Counted from the first letter of the stretch, positions 14,953 to 25,993 are shown. The stretch: 35,781 bases of DNA from Prosthecobacter debontii (GCA_945860295.1 CAMAQH010000039.1:1-35781); one strand, 5' to 3'. The notes: generated by a model from the sequence alone, not told the origin. Translations and numbers: made by a program.

Positions 14953-16494
14953 ATGTCTGATCTGGAAAATCCCTTTCAACAAACGCTGCTTCAGCGCCAT
15001 CGCGCGGAGCCTTGCACAGTGGTCATCTTTGGTGCCACGGGCGACCTGACGAACCGCAAGCTGATCCCTGCCTTCTACAATGTGGCTGCCTGCGGCGATC
15101 TACCGCCGCAGTTTAAAGTGGTCGGCTTTGCTCGGCGTGATAAAACGGATGAGGTCTTCCGCAAGGAGCTGGAAGAGGGAAATCGCAAGAACTCACGCCA
15201 GCCACACACAGACGAATTGTGGGCCAGCTTTTCTCAGGGAATTCACTATCACCGTAGCGAGTTCGAAGATCCCTCTGGCTATGTTGAACTGAAGATGCTG
15301 CTCGATCAATTCGACAAAGAGCGCGGCACACCTGCGAACCGTTTGTTTTATCTGGCGTCTGCACCAGAGGCCTTCAAGCCGATCCTGGAGATGCTGCGCG
15401 CTACGGGATTAAATCGCGGGGTGAGTGGAAAATGGGCGCGTGTGGTATGTGAAAAGCCGTTTGGTAAAGATCTCGCTACAGCGCGCGGATTGAATGCCGT
15501 GGTGGCTGAGACTTTTGAGGAAAAGGACACTTACCGCATCGACCATTATTTGGGCAAGGAGACGGCTCAAAACATCATGGTGCTGCGCTTTGCCAATGCA
15601 CTCTTTGAACCGAACTGGAACAGCAAATACATCGACAATGTGCAAATCACCTGCGCCGAAAATCTGGGCATGGAAGGTGGTCGCGGCGGTTACTACGACA
15701 CGGCGGGTGCCTTGCGTGACATGGTGCAAAATCATCTCTTTCAGCTCCTAAGTCTCGTGGCCATGGAGCCGCCGACCGATCTTAGCGCTGATAGTGTGCG
15801 CGATGAAAAAGTGAAGGTGATCCGTGCGCTACGTCCACTCATCGGCCCGGAGGCTGTGGGTGCGAATGTGATCCGCGCTCAATACACTGCGGGCAGTGTC
15901 GATGGAGTCTCGCGCGTGGGCTATCGTGCGGAAGACCGCGTGAATCCTGAGTCGAAGACGGAGGCCTTTGTGGCTCTGCGTTTATACATCGACACTTGGC
16001 GCTGGCAGGGCGTGCCTTTTTACATCCGCGTGGGCAAGCAACTGCCAAAAAAAGCCACGGAGATCAGCATCCATTTCAAAAAGCCGCCGCAGGTTCCCTT
16101 CGCCACGGCGCGCCTTCCCGGCAGCAGTGAAAACACGCTCGTCATCCGCATACAGCCGGACGAAGGCATCGCCCTGCGTATCTTGGCGAAGCAGCCTGGG
16201 CAGGCGCTGTCCATGCAGCAGGTGAAGATGGATTTCCGCTATTCATCCAGCTTTGGCAAGGCAAGCCCTGAAGCCTACGAGCGCCTCTTGCTCGATGCCA
16301 TGGCGGGTGATGCAACGCTATTCGCTCGACGTGATGAAGTGGAGAATGCGTGGAAGTTTATCGATGAGATCGAGCACGCCTGGCACCAGTCTGAAACGCC
16401 GCCGCCGATGTGCGACTACCCCGCCGGAAGCTGGGGCCCCAAAGAAGCCGACGACCTCCTGCGCCAAGATGGCCATGAGTGGCGGCTGCTGTGA
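14953..16494 (+). CDS. zwf: Glucose-6-phosphate 1-dehydrogenase
   Basis: Oxidises glucose-6-phosphate to 6-phosphogluconolactone, the entry to the oxidative pentose phosphate (or Entner-Doudoroff) route. The 513 residues are full length. The nucleotide-binding fingerprint GATGDLTNRK is at 27-36, EKPFG at 167-171, and the substrate/catalytic motif RIDHYLGKE at 195-203 (catalytic His in this motif). Further family blocks are NIMVLRFANALFEPNWN, GGYYDTAGALRDMVQNHLFQLL, FYIRVGKQLPKK and YERLLLDAMAGD. The start ATG at 14953 precedes the motif at the usual distance. It stands alone, with no pgl or gnd beside it, and converges on a block of decayed minus-strand genes. Confidence 0.97.
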   Translation: MSDLENPFQQTLLQRHRAEPCTVVIFGATGDLTNRKLIPAFYNVAACGDLPPQFKVVGFARRDKTDEVFRKELEEGNRKNSRQPHTDELWASFSQGIHYHRSEFEDPSGYVELKMLLDQFDKERGTPANRLFYLASAPEAFKPILEMLRATGLNRGVSGKWARVVCEKPFGKDLATARGLNAVVAETFEEKDTYRIDHYLGKETAQNIMVLRFANALFEPNWNSKYIDNVQITCAENLGMEGGRGGYYDTAGALRDMVQNHLFQLLSLVAMEPPTDLSADSVRDEKVKVIRALRPLIGPEAVGANVIRAQYTAGSVDGVSRVGYRAEDRVNPESKTEAFVALRLYIDTWRWQGVPFYIRVGKQLPKKATEISIHFKKPPQVPFATARLPGSSENTLVIRIQPDEGIALRILAKQPGQALSMQQVKMDFRYSSSFGKASPEAYERLLLDAMAGDATLFARRDEVENAWKFIDEIEHAWHQSETPPPMCDYPAGSWGPKEADDLLRQDGHEWRLL

Positions 16495-16523
16495 GTGAGC
16501 CGCCCTGCGCCAGAGGTTGCTCG

Positions 16524-16747
16524 TCAGGTCATTTCAAAAGACGCTTTAGCTGCCGCGCTGCCGACAAACGTATCATTTCCGTGGAAATGAACACGGCATC
16601 CTTCGTAACTCACGGCTCCATCTGCTGCCACGACTACGTGTTGAGCTTTTGGACGTAGTCAGATAAAGCGGCGGCGTGGTTCATGATGGGTTCAGCCGCA
16701 CAGAGCTGGAGAAGTATGGTAAAGAGAGCAGAGGCGATGTACTTCAT
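16524..16747 (-). pseudogene. Remnant of a short exported protein gene
   Basis: On the minus strand, 16747-16634 reads as a signal peptide plus a few codons (MKYIASALFTILLQLCAAEP, then AAALSDYVQKLNT) before TAG. In another frame, directly after, 16650-16524 reads HVVVAADGAVSYEG then CRVHFHGNDTFVGSAAAKAS and stops. The two pieces look like the start and end of one gene joined by a large deletion plus a frame change. It lies 31 nt downstream of the sialidase stop, in the same direction, so it was probably the third gene of that operon. I do not recognise the family. The rest of the gap (16495-16523 and 16748-16778) shows nothing else. Confidence 0.45.
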
Positions 16748-16778
16748 GAAGCGGCTTCGATTGCCCACCGAAGCTTCA

Positions 16779-17830
16779 TCATTGCGGCCACTGACTGTCC
16801 ACGAAGGGTTTCGTGATCAGCTTCGCAGGATCAACGACGACATGCCTCACCTTCTGGCGTTTCCAAGTGTAGGTGATGTGGACGAGTCCGTCCTTAGTCT
16901 GAATGATCGCGGGATAACTGAACTCCTTTTTCGGCTCGTCTTCAAACAACAGCGCGGCTTCCCAGGTCTTGCCATCCTTGCTCACCGCGAGATTGAGCGG
17001 ACTGCGGCCTTTGGCAGTGTGATTGTAGATAAGCAAATGACGACCATTCGCGAGCGTAAAGGCGTCTGTGCCGGAGTTCGGATTCGGCAGGTCTGTGAGT
17101 GAAATCTCGCCCCAAGTCTTGCCGGCATCGTCGGAAGTGATTTGGAAGACTTTGCCTGCTTCGTGCGGCCCACGGCCTGGAGTTTGTCGCCGCCGAGGAA
17201 AAGGATGCTCGGCTGGATGGCACTGACGGTGAGCCCGTCGTGAAGCAACTCAGTGCGTGTCCAGGTTTTGCCAAGATCGGAGGTGCGCTCGAAGTAGATG
17301 GCCCAGGCGCTGGGTTTGGTGTCGGTCTCATTGCTCGTGCCGCAGAGGATGTCGCCATTCGCGAGTTGCACGGGCTTGTTCTTGATCGGGCCGAAGATGC
17401 CTTTCGGCAGCTTTTGAGCCGCAGACCATGTTTTGCCGCCATCGGCGCTCGTTTTGAGCTCACCCCACCACGTGCTCGGTGATGGGCCGACTTTGAAGAA
17501 CAGCATCAGCGGTGCGTCCTTTGGCTGAAACAAAACCGGATTCCATGTTGGATGACGCGTGCCATCCGCCTGCACACCATTGGCCGTCTCGACGCTCTCG
17601 GTCCATTTGCCATCGGGAAGCTGACGTGACACCCAGATGCACACGTCAGGATTCTTTTCTGCCGTGCCGCCGAACCATGCCGAAACAAGTCCAGTGGGTG
17701 TCTCAGTGATCGTGGTGGCGTGGATCTGCGGGTAAGGGCCGATGCCGTAGATGAACTCGGTTTTAAGAATGGCAGGATCGGAAGCCAGCAGCGCAGTGAT
17801 GGGGATAATGCAGAAGAGCAGTGATTTCAT
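16779..17830 (-). pseudogene. Sialidase (BNR/Asp-box) family gene with a frameshift
   Basis: The first frame (from 17830) gives a signal peptide (MKSLLFCIIPITALLA), then the family hallmarks AWFGGTAEKNPDVCIWVSRQ, RHPTWNPVLFQ, LMLFFKVGPSPSTWWGELKTS, an Asp-box ADGGKTWS, GPIKNKPVQLANGDILCG and SDLGKTWT. Near 17158-17166, just after LQAVGRTK, the homology moves to another frame: AGKVFQITSDDAGKTWGE, LPNPNSGTDAFTLANGRHLL, NLAVSKDGKTWEAALLF, down to the stop at 16779. One missing base would explain it. Together the parts make about 350 residues, full length for PF13088-type exo-alpha-sialidases. It may be a true pseudogene or an assembly error; the damaged neighbours favour decay. The gene starts 9 nt after the truncated aldolase. 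Confidence 0.85.
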
Positions 17831-17839
17831 GGTGTGAAG

Positions 17840-18346
17840 TTACAAGAGGCCTAGAGCAATGAGTCTTTCACAAATGATTTCGCGTTCGGCATCACGGAAG
17901 CGGTGGAAAGGCTCGGCCATGTGGTCTTCGCAGATGCCCATGAGACTAAGAGCGCACTTGAGGCCCTTGATGATGGCGCTCTTGTGCTTGCCTACGGTGT
18001 AGATACTGCCGGCGAGTTGCATGACCTGCGCGTGGAGTTCGCGGGTGCGTTTCAAATCCTGCGCGACGGCGGCTTGATACATCTGCACATAGAGTTTCGG
18101 ATGCAGATTGGCACCGCCATTGATGCCACCGTGGTCGCCGAGCAGCACAGCTTCGGCAGTAAGTTCCTCGGGGCCGACGAGCACACTCCAATCAGCGCGC
18201 TGCTTCGCGACTTCGATGAGGCGGTGGAAGTAGATCATGTGGCGCGAGCTGTCTTTGACACCGCAGACGCCCGGCATCTCGGCGACGAGATCCTGCACAT
18301 ATTCGAGCATCTCCGGTGGCGCGGCAGGGAAGTAATACGGCGGCGA
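17840..18346 (-). pseudogene. 5'-deleted DapA/NanA-family aldolase
   Basis: The C-terminal half of a class I aldolase of the dihydrodipicolinate synthase / N-acetylneuraminate lyase superfamily. Seen: PPYYFPA at the upstream edge, the Schiff-base motif GVKDSS (Lys), YFHRLIEV, LVGPEELTAEAVLLGDHGGINGGANLHP, and a helical C-terminus. Missing are the first 100 or so residues with the GTTGE-type phosphate loop, and also the stretch carrying the YN-P catalytic Tyr between PPYYF and the Lys motif. An internal ATG at 18310 could still give a 156-residue product, but it could not be an active aldolase. The homology stops at about 18343, where the AraC fragment begins on the other strand. Beside a sialidase gene, a sialic-acid lyase role for the ancestor is attractive but unproven. 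Confidence 0.8.
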
Positions 18347-18645
18347 AGCACTGCCATGTCTCGGCAGCCTACATGACGCGACTTTTCAAACGCTATGACA
18401 CGGAGACGCCGCTGGCCTGTCTGACTATGCTGAAGATGTCACAAGCGATGATCAAGCTGCGTCTGCCTGAGACGCAAGTGAAGGCGGTGGCGGCGGAGCT
18501 GGGCTATAAAAGTGCCGCTCACTTTTCGCGAGCCTTCAAAGCCTGGAGTAGTCTCTCGCCCACGGAGATTCGTTCTGACGGCTCATGTTCCTATCACCTC
18601 TCATGCATCCCAAACTCTCTCTCTTGCTCGCCATTCAGATTCTGA
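18316..18645 (+). pseudogene. 5'-deleted AraC-family regulator (HTH domain only)
   Basis: The plus frame carries the C-terminal AraC/XylS helix-turn-helix domain: CHVSAAYMTRLFKRYDTETP, LRLPETQVKAVAAELGYKSA and AHFSRAFKAWSSLSPTEIR. Both HTH halves are nearly complete, but the ligand-binding N-terminal domain (typically about 180-200 residues) is gone. Homology begins near 18343. The codons between a GTG at 18316 and that point read antisense aldolase sequence. A 109-residue HTH-only protein could be translated from that GTG and might still bind DNA, but this is speculative. Its end overlaps the start of the NHL-repeat gene by 43 nt. It was probably the divergently transcribed regulator of the aldolase-sialidase operon. 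Confidence 0.78.
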
Positions 18646-19589
18646 CAGGCTTCACTTTACTGGCCACCGATTCCCATCACGAGGTTGTCGCAGACTGGCC
18701 CAAGTTGCCAGAAGCTCACGTTCTCGGCCTCTGCGCCGGAGTCGGTGTCGATGCGCAAAACCGCGTGTTTGTCTTCCACCGCAGTGGACGAAAGTGGTCG
18801 AATCCGTTTCCGACGGAGCCGATTGAAGCACCGACGGTAAGTGTGATCGATGGCACTTCCGGCAAGCTACTCAGCTCTTGGGGTGCAAACATGTTTATCA
18901 TGCCGCATGGACTCACAGTCGATCATGAGAGCAATCTTTGGCTCACGGATGTCGGGCTGCATCAGATCTTCAAATTTACGCCAGAGGGCAGGCTGCTGCT
19001 AACGTTGGGAGAGCGCGGCAAGCCGGGCAATGACCACTCGCATTTCAATCTACCCACCGATGTCGCAGTGCTGCGCGATGGTTCGTTTTATGTGGGCGAT
19101 GGCTACAAGAACACCCGCGTGATGAAATTCACCACCGATGGCAAGTTTGAGTTCGAGTGGGGCACGAAGGGCAAAGGCAACGGCCAGTTCAATCTTCCGC
19201 ATGGCATCGCCATTGATGCTCAGGGCCGTGTGATTGTTTGTGATCGCGAGAACGAGCGGCTCCAAGTCTTTGATGCCAAAGGCGGCTTCCTTCACGAATG
19301 GAAAGGCCCGCAGATCGGCAAACCCTACGGTGTCGAGATCAGCATCAACGGCCACATCTTCATTATCGACGGCGGCTCGCCTTCATTAAAGCCTGCGGAG
19401 CGTGGCAAGGCTGTCGAACTCGATTCACATGGGCAGGTGCTGGACACTTTCGGTTCGTTTGGAAAAGAGCCCGGGCAGTTCCAACTCGGCCACGACATCG
19501 CCATCGATCCAGACGGTGCCGTGTATGTTGCTGAAGGCACAGGAGCGCGCGTGCAGAAATTTGTGCGTCGATCTGGATCGGCAAAGTAA
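18603..19589 (+). CDS. Exported NHL-repeat propeller protein, peptidyl-hydroxyglycine amidating lyase-like
   Basis: A 328-residue exported protein. I use the ATG at 18603, which opens a signal peptide (HPKLSLLLAIQILTGFTLLA), rather than the ATG 18 nt upstream. The body is a six-bladed-propeller type with NHL units: MPHGLTVDHESNLWLTDVG, LPTDVAVLRDGSFYVGDGY, LPHGIAIDAQGRVIVCDREN, YGVEISINGHIFIIDGG and LGHDIAIDPDGAVYVAEG. Phe-Asn-Leu-Pro-His-Gly turns and a late Gly-His-Asp match the peptidylglycine alpha-amidating-lyase-like family common in planctomycetes and verrucomicrobia. Its real substrate in bacteria is not established; lyase activity is inferred from family only. It is the first intact gene of the plus-strand run, ending 28 nt before a DUF1549/DUF1553 gene. 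Confidence 0.85.
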   Translation: MHPKLSLLLAIQILTGFTLLATDSHHEVVADWPKLPEAHVLGLCAGVGVDAQNRVFVFHRSGRKWSNPFPTEPIEAPTVSVIDGTSGKLLSSWGANMFIMPHGLTVDHESNLWLTDVGLHQIFKFTPEGRLLLTLGERGKPGNDHSHFNLPTDVAVLRDGSFYVGDGYKNTRVMKFTTDGKFEFEWGTKGKGNGQFNLPHGIAIDAQGRVIVCDRENERLQVFDAKGGFLHEWKGPQIGKPYGVEISINGHIFIIDGGSPSLKPAERGKAVELDSHGQVLDTFGSFGKEPGQFQLGHDIAIDPDGAVYVAEGTGARVQKFVRRSGSAK

Positions 19590-19617
19590 ACGGTGTGACG
19601 GGCGTAGTACCGGCGTT

Positions 19618-22236
19618 GTGTTGTGCCGCATCGTCCAGATCAGTGCCTTATTCATCTCCACGAGTTTGCTCGCGGCGGAGCATTGGTCGTTTCAGCCGCT
19701 GAAGGCGGGCAAAGGCAACAGCATAGATGAATTCATTCAGCGTGGGCTCGCAGAGAAGGGCATGAAGTCATCGCCACGCGCGGATGCACACACCCTCATT
19801 CGCAGGGCCACCTTTGATCTCACTGGCCTGCCTCCGTCGGACGAGTCAGACTCGTCCGACATGTCAGACAAACACTTCGCGCACCTCGTGGACTCCCTTC
19901 TGGCGAGCCCGCACTACGGCGAGCAATGGGCGCGTCATTGGCTAGACGTGGCGCGCTACTCAGACACGAAAGGCTACGTTTATGCGCGTGAAGAAAAGCA
20001 GTGGGTTCATGCCACGCCGTATCGCGACTGGGTGGTGCGCGCCTTGAACGAAGACATGCCCTATGATCGCTTCTTGTTGCTACAAATCGCCGGTGATCAG
20101 ATTGTGCCACCTAACTCGCCTGACCTCGCCGCGATGGGATTTCTCACGCTCGGGCGGCGCTTTCTCGGCGTCACGCACGACATCATTGATGATCGCATCG
20201 ATGTCGTCACACGTGGCACTCTCGGCCTCACCGTCGCCTGCGCGCGCTGCCACGATCACAAGTTCGATCCCATTCCCACACGCGACTATTATGCGCTCTA
20301 CGGCGTCTTCCAAAGCAGCGCCGAGGCAGTGGTGCCTTGCGCTGTGGTCAGAAACGAAGAGCTGTCCGCTCTGGTGAAAAAGAACCGCGAGCTGATGACG
20401 AAACGCCGCGGCGAACAGATGGCACGCACGCGGGCACGATCTGCCGATTACATCGCCGCGCAGAAGGATCTGGAGAAGTATCCTGAAGAGGTCTTTGGCC
20501 AGCTTCTCGATGATAAAGACCTCAATCCCTTCATCGTGCATCGTTTCACCGCGTGGCTTGAAAAGCATCCTGGCAACGAATTGACCGAAGACACACTCAA
20601 GCAACTCGGCTCGCCCGCTTTCGTGCCCGATGAACACATCGCCAACATCGAGATGTATTTCCCCACAGGTGTAACCACCGAGCTGTGGAAATCACAGGCT
20701 GATGTAGATCGCTTCATCATCAAAAAAAGTGCCGCACCAGCTCACGCGACCGTTTTGGTCGATCGTCCACTGCCCAGCATGCCGCGTGTTTTCATTCGTG
20801 GCAATCCGCTGACGAAGGGCGATGAAGTGCCGCGTCAGTTCTTGAGCGCGTTTGGCAAACAAACGCCGTTCACAAAAGGCAGCGGTCGTTTAGAACTCGC
20901 GCAGGCCATCACCGATCCGCGCAATCCGCTCACCGCCCGTGTGATGGTGAACCGCCTCTGGCAGCACCACTTCGGGCGCGGACTGGTCAGCACACCGAGC
21001 GACTTCGGCAAGCAAGGCGGTGCGCCGAGCCATCCCGAGCTGCTCGACTGGCTCGCGCAGCGCTTCATCGACTCCGGCTGGAGCATCAAGGCCATGCATC
21101 GGCTCATCATGTCTTCAAAGACGTATCAGCAGAGTAGCCAGTCGAGTGATCTGAGTGATCCCGACAACCGCCTGCTCTCCCGAATGAACCCGCACCGCCT
21201 CAGCTTTGAAGAAGCACGCGATGCATGGATCTCCGCCGCTGGCCGACTGAATCGGCTTGTGGGTGGTCGTCCTGAAGCACTGTTCGCGAGCAGCAACACT
21301 CGCCGCACGCTCTACGCGCTCGTGGATCGCGAGAATGTGCCCGCTGTCATGCGCACCTTTGATTTCGCCAATCCCGATCTCTCCATCCCGCAGCGCACTG
21401 AGACCACGGTGCCTCAGCAGGCCTTGTTTGGCATGAATCATCCCTTTGTCGTGCAGCAGGCGAAGTCGCTACTAAATCGTCCCGAGGTGAAGTCCGCCGA
21501 TGCCAGCACACGCATCCACCGTATTTATGCCCGTCTGTTTCAACGTGCTCCGATGTCCGATGAACTGAACTTTTCTCTCGGATTTGTTCATGAAGACCAG
21601 GCCCCCATCATCGCCACTGCTGATCACTCTAAGTCCTGGCAATACGGCTACGGCGAGTGGGACGAGAGCACCGGCAAGGTGAAACACTTCAAGCCGCTGC
21701 CCCACTTCACCGGCATCGCTTGGCAGGGCGATGAAGCGTGGCCTAACGAAAAACTTGGCTGGGCGCAACTCACCGCCAGCGGTGGCCATCCTGGCAATGA
21801 CCGAAAGCACGCCGTCGTACGCCGCTGGGTTGCAGGGACTGATGGCAGCTACACGATCAATTCCACACTCATCCACGAACCGCAGGTCGGGGATGGCATC
21901 CGCGCCTTTGTGAGCCATTCACGCCTCGGTAAGCTGCGTAGCGCCACGGTGCTGGGAGTCGATGCCGTGATGAACCTCGATACCATCGCATTTAAAGCGG
22001 GCGACACCCTCGATTTCATCGTTGATATCGGCAGCGGCCTGAACAGCGACCAGTTCCTCTGGTCCCCGAAGATCACATCTTCTCTCACAGCCGTCACGGG
22101 CGCAGGCGGCGACACGCCGAATGACACCTGGGAAGCCGAAAAAGATTTCTCCGCCCAACCCAAATCCCAACTCACCGCCTGGGAGCAACTCGTGCAGGTG
22201 CTGATGCTCTCAAACGAGTTCATGTTTGTTGATTGA
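19618..22236 (+). CDS. DUF1549/DUF1553 (PSCyt2/PSD1) protein without an N-terminal cytochrome domain
   Basis: An exported protein of 872 residues. I choose GTG 19618 (or TTG 19621), which gives a signal peptide (LCRIVQISALFISTSLLAAE); an open frame from 19402 merely overlaps the previous gene. DUF1549 is clear: HTLIRRATFDLTGLPPS, YGEQWARHWLDVARYSDTKG, DMPYDRFLLLQIAGDQI and CARCHDHKFDPI (Cys at 208, a c-type-heme-like CxxCH). DUF1553 follows: SGRLELAQAITDPRNPLTA, RVMVNRLWQHHFGRGLVSTP, MSSKTYQQSS, TTVPQQALFGMNHPFV. About 180 residues (21601-22140) of beta-rich sequence (GIAWQGDEAWPN, GDGIRAFVSHSRLGK, FIVDIGSGLNSDQFLWSP) interrupt the end of DUF1553 before LVQVLMLSNEFMFVD. Unlike the second paralogue at 23609 it lacks the PSCyt1 heme domain. 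Function unknown; usually paired with DUF1501. Confidence 0.9.
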   Translation: MLCRIVQISALFISTSLLAAEHWSFQPLKAGKGNSIDEFIQRGLAEKGMKSSPRADAHTLIRRATFDLTGLPPSDESDSSDMSDKHFAHLVDSLLASPHYGEQWARHWLDVARYSDTKGYVYAREEKQWVHATPYRDWVVRALNEDMPYDRFLLLQIAGDQIVPPNSPDLAAMGFLTLGRRFLGVTHDIIDDRIDVVTRGTLGLTVACARCHDHKFDPIPTRDYYALYGVFQSSAEAVVPCAVVRNEELSALVKKNRELMTKRRGEQMARTRARSADYIAAQKDLEKYPEEVFGQLLDDKDLNPFIVHRFTAWLEKHPGNELTEDTLKQLGSPAFVPDEHIANIEMYFPTGVTTELWKSQADVDRFIIKKSAAPAHATVLVDRPLPSMPRVFIRGNPLTKGDEVPRQFLSAFGKQTPFTKGSGRLELAQAITDPRNPLTARVMVNRLWQHHFGRGLVSTPSDFGKQGGAPSHPELLDWLAQRFIDSGWSIKAMHRLIMSSKTYQQSSQSSDLSDPDNRLLSRMNPHRLSFEEARDAWISAAGRLNRLVGGRPEALFASSNTRRTLYALVDRENVPAVMRTFDFANPDLSIPQRTETTVPQQALFGMNHPFVVQQAKSLLNRPEVKSADASTRIHRIYARLFQRAPMSDELNFSLGFVHEDQAPIIATADHSKSWQYGYGEWDESTGKVKHFKPLPHFTGIAWQGDEAWPNEKLGWAQLTASGGHPGNDRKHAVVRRWVAGTDGSYTINSTLIHEPQVGDGIRAFVSHSRLGKLRSATVLGVDAVMNLDTIAFKAGDTLDFIVDIGSGLNSDQFLWSPKITSSLTAVTGAGGDTPNDTWEAEKDFSAQPKSQLTAWEQLVQVLMLSNEFMFVD
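19836..19860. repeat. Perfect 11-bp inverted repeat inside the DUF1549 coding region
   Basis: The arms GTCGGACGAGT and ACTCGTCCGAC are separated by CAG. The element is read in frame as Ser/Asp/Glu-rich codons (SDESDSSDMSD) where relatives have a variable loop after LTGLPP. It is most simply a palindromic repeat unit that was tolerated in a surface loop. Confidence 0.9.
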
Positions 22237-22237
22237 T

Positions 22238-23590
22238 ATGAATCTGCCTCTCACACGCCGAGATTTTCTGAGCCGCTCCGGCATGGGGATGGCAGCGCTT
22301 GGGTTGGCTGACTTACATGCATCAAAGCCGCACTTCGCGCCGAAGGCGAAGCGAGTGATCCATTTCTTCCTCAATGGCGGACCATCGCATGTCGATACGT
22401 TTGATCCGAAACCGGCGCTGGCAAAGTATGAAGGCAAGCCGGTGACGAGTCATCGCATCACCGAGCGAAAGACAGGCGCGGCCTTTCCTTCACCGTTCAA
22501 GTTTCAGCGTTACGGGCGGAGCGGGATTGAGGTGAGCGAGTTGTTCGCGAAAACAGCGGCGCATATCGACGACATCGCGGTGATCCGGTCGATGCAGGCT
22601 CAGGTGCCGAATCATGAGCCGTCACTGATGCTCATGAATTGCGGTGATTCGATCCAGGCTCGCCCGAGCCTCGGCGCATGGCTGACGTATGGCCTTGGCA
22701 GTGGCAATGAGAACCTGCCAGGCTTCATCGCGATGTGCCCAGGCGGCATGCCGATCAAGAGTGCGGAGAACTGGCAGTCGGCGTTTTTGCCGGGAGCGTT
22801 TCAGGGAACCTATGTTGATTCGCAGCATCAATCCGTGGATCGTTTGATCGAAAATATCCGCAGTCCACATGCCGACACGCGCGTGCAGATGCGGCAGCTC
22901 GAACTCATGCGGCGGCTCAATGACGCGCATCGTCAGCAGCGCAGTGATCCTCGGTTGGAAGCCCGCATTCAGAGCTTCGAGCTGGCCTTCCGCATGCAGA
23001 TCGAGGCGGCGGATGCCTTTGATGTGAGCAAAGAACCGCAGCACATGCGCGACCTGTATGGCGACGGCGTGCATGGCCGACAGACGCTCATCGCACGGCG
23101 ACTTCTGGAGCGTGGTGTGCGCATGGTGCAGCTCTGGCATGGCGCGGGTCAGCCATGGGACAATCACGACAACATCGAGACGAATCATCGCAAACTCGCC
23201 GCACAGATCGACCAACCCATCGCTGCATTGCTGCACGATCTGAAGCAGCGCGGCATGTTGGAGGATACGCTCGTCATCTGGGGCGGCGAGTTTGGTCGCA
23301 CGCCGACCGTCGAGTTGAGTGGCGGCAAATCGAAGCTCGGACGCGATCACAATCACTACGGCTTCAGCGTCTGGATGGCGGGCGGCGGCATCAAAGGCGG
23401 CACGGTCTATGGCAGCACCGACGAGTTCGGTTTCGCGGCCCAGGAGAATCCGACCAGCGTGCATGACCTCCATGCGACGATCCTTCACCTGATGGGTCTC
23501 AATCACGAAGAACTAACCTATCGTTACGCCGGCCGTGATTTCAGGCTCACGGATGTCTATGGGGATGTCTTGACGCCCATTTTGGCATGA
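22238..23590 (+). CDS. DUF1501 exported (Tat-type) protein
   Basis: A 450-residue DUF1501 protein, a family related to the alkaline-phosphatase/sulfatase fold. I start at ATG 22238, one base after the stop of the DUF1553 gene, because LTRRDFLSRSGMGMAALGLA directly follows as a twin-arginine signal. Family marks are HFFLNGGPSHVDTFDPKP, VRSM-type IRSMQAQVPNHEPS, RPSLGAWLTYGLGSGNENLP, a helical middle with QSFELAFRMQ, MVQLWHGAGQPWDNHDN, LVIWGGEFGRTP, DHNHYGFSVWMAGGGIKGG and HDLHATILHLMGLNHEEL, then YRYAGRDFRLTDV. The His/Asp-rich motifs suggest metal binding. It almost always travels with DUF1549/DUF1553 proteins, as here. The Tat signal implies folding, possibly with cofactor, before export. 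Activity undetermined. Confidence 0.92.
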   Translation: MNLPLTRRDFLSRSGMGMAALGLADLHASKPHFAPKAKRVIHFFLNGGPSHVDTFDPKPALAKYEGKPVTSHRITERKTGAAFPSPFKFQRYGRSGIEVSELFAKTAAHIDDIAVIRSMQAQVPNHEPSLMLMNCGDSIQARPSLGAWLTYGLGSGNENLPGFIAMCPGGMPIKSAENWQSAFLPGAFQGTYVDSQHQSVDRLIENIRSPHADTRVQMRQLELMRRLNDAHRQQRSDPRLEARIQSFELAFRMQIEAADAFDVSKEPQHMRDLYGDGVHGRQTLIARRLLERGVRMVQLWHGAGQPWDNHDNIETNHRKLAAQIDQPIAALLHDLKQRGMLEDTLVIWGGEFGRTPTVELSGGKSKLGRDHNHYGFSVWMAGGGIKGGTVYGSTDEFGFAAQENPTSVHDLHATILHLMGLNHEELTYRYAGRDFRLTDVYGDVLTPILA

Positions 23591-23608
23591 GGGACACTGG
23601 CGATCGCT

Positions 23609-25993
<2,385 letters not shown>

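Noticed and set aside
19402-19617. 72-codon N-terminal extension of the first DUF1549 protein
   Set aside because: It overlaps the end of the NHL gene in another frame and would place the signal peptide internally. GTG 19618 or TTG 19621 is the better start.
22622-23506. 294-residue minus-strand frame opposite DUF1501
   Set aside because: Antisense shadow. The DUF1501 motifs on the plus strand are unambiguous.
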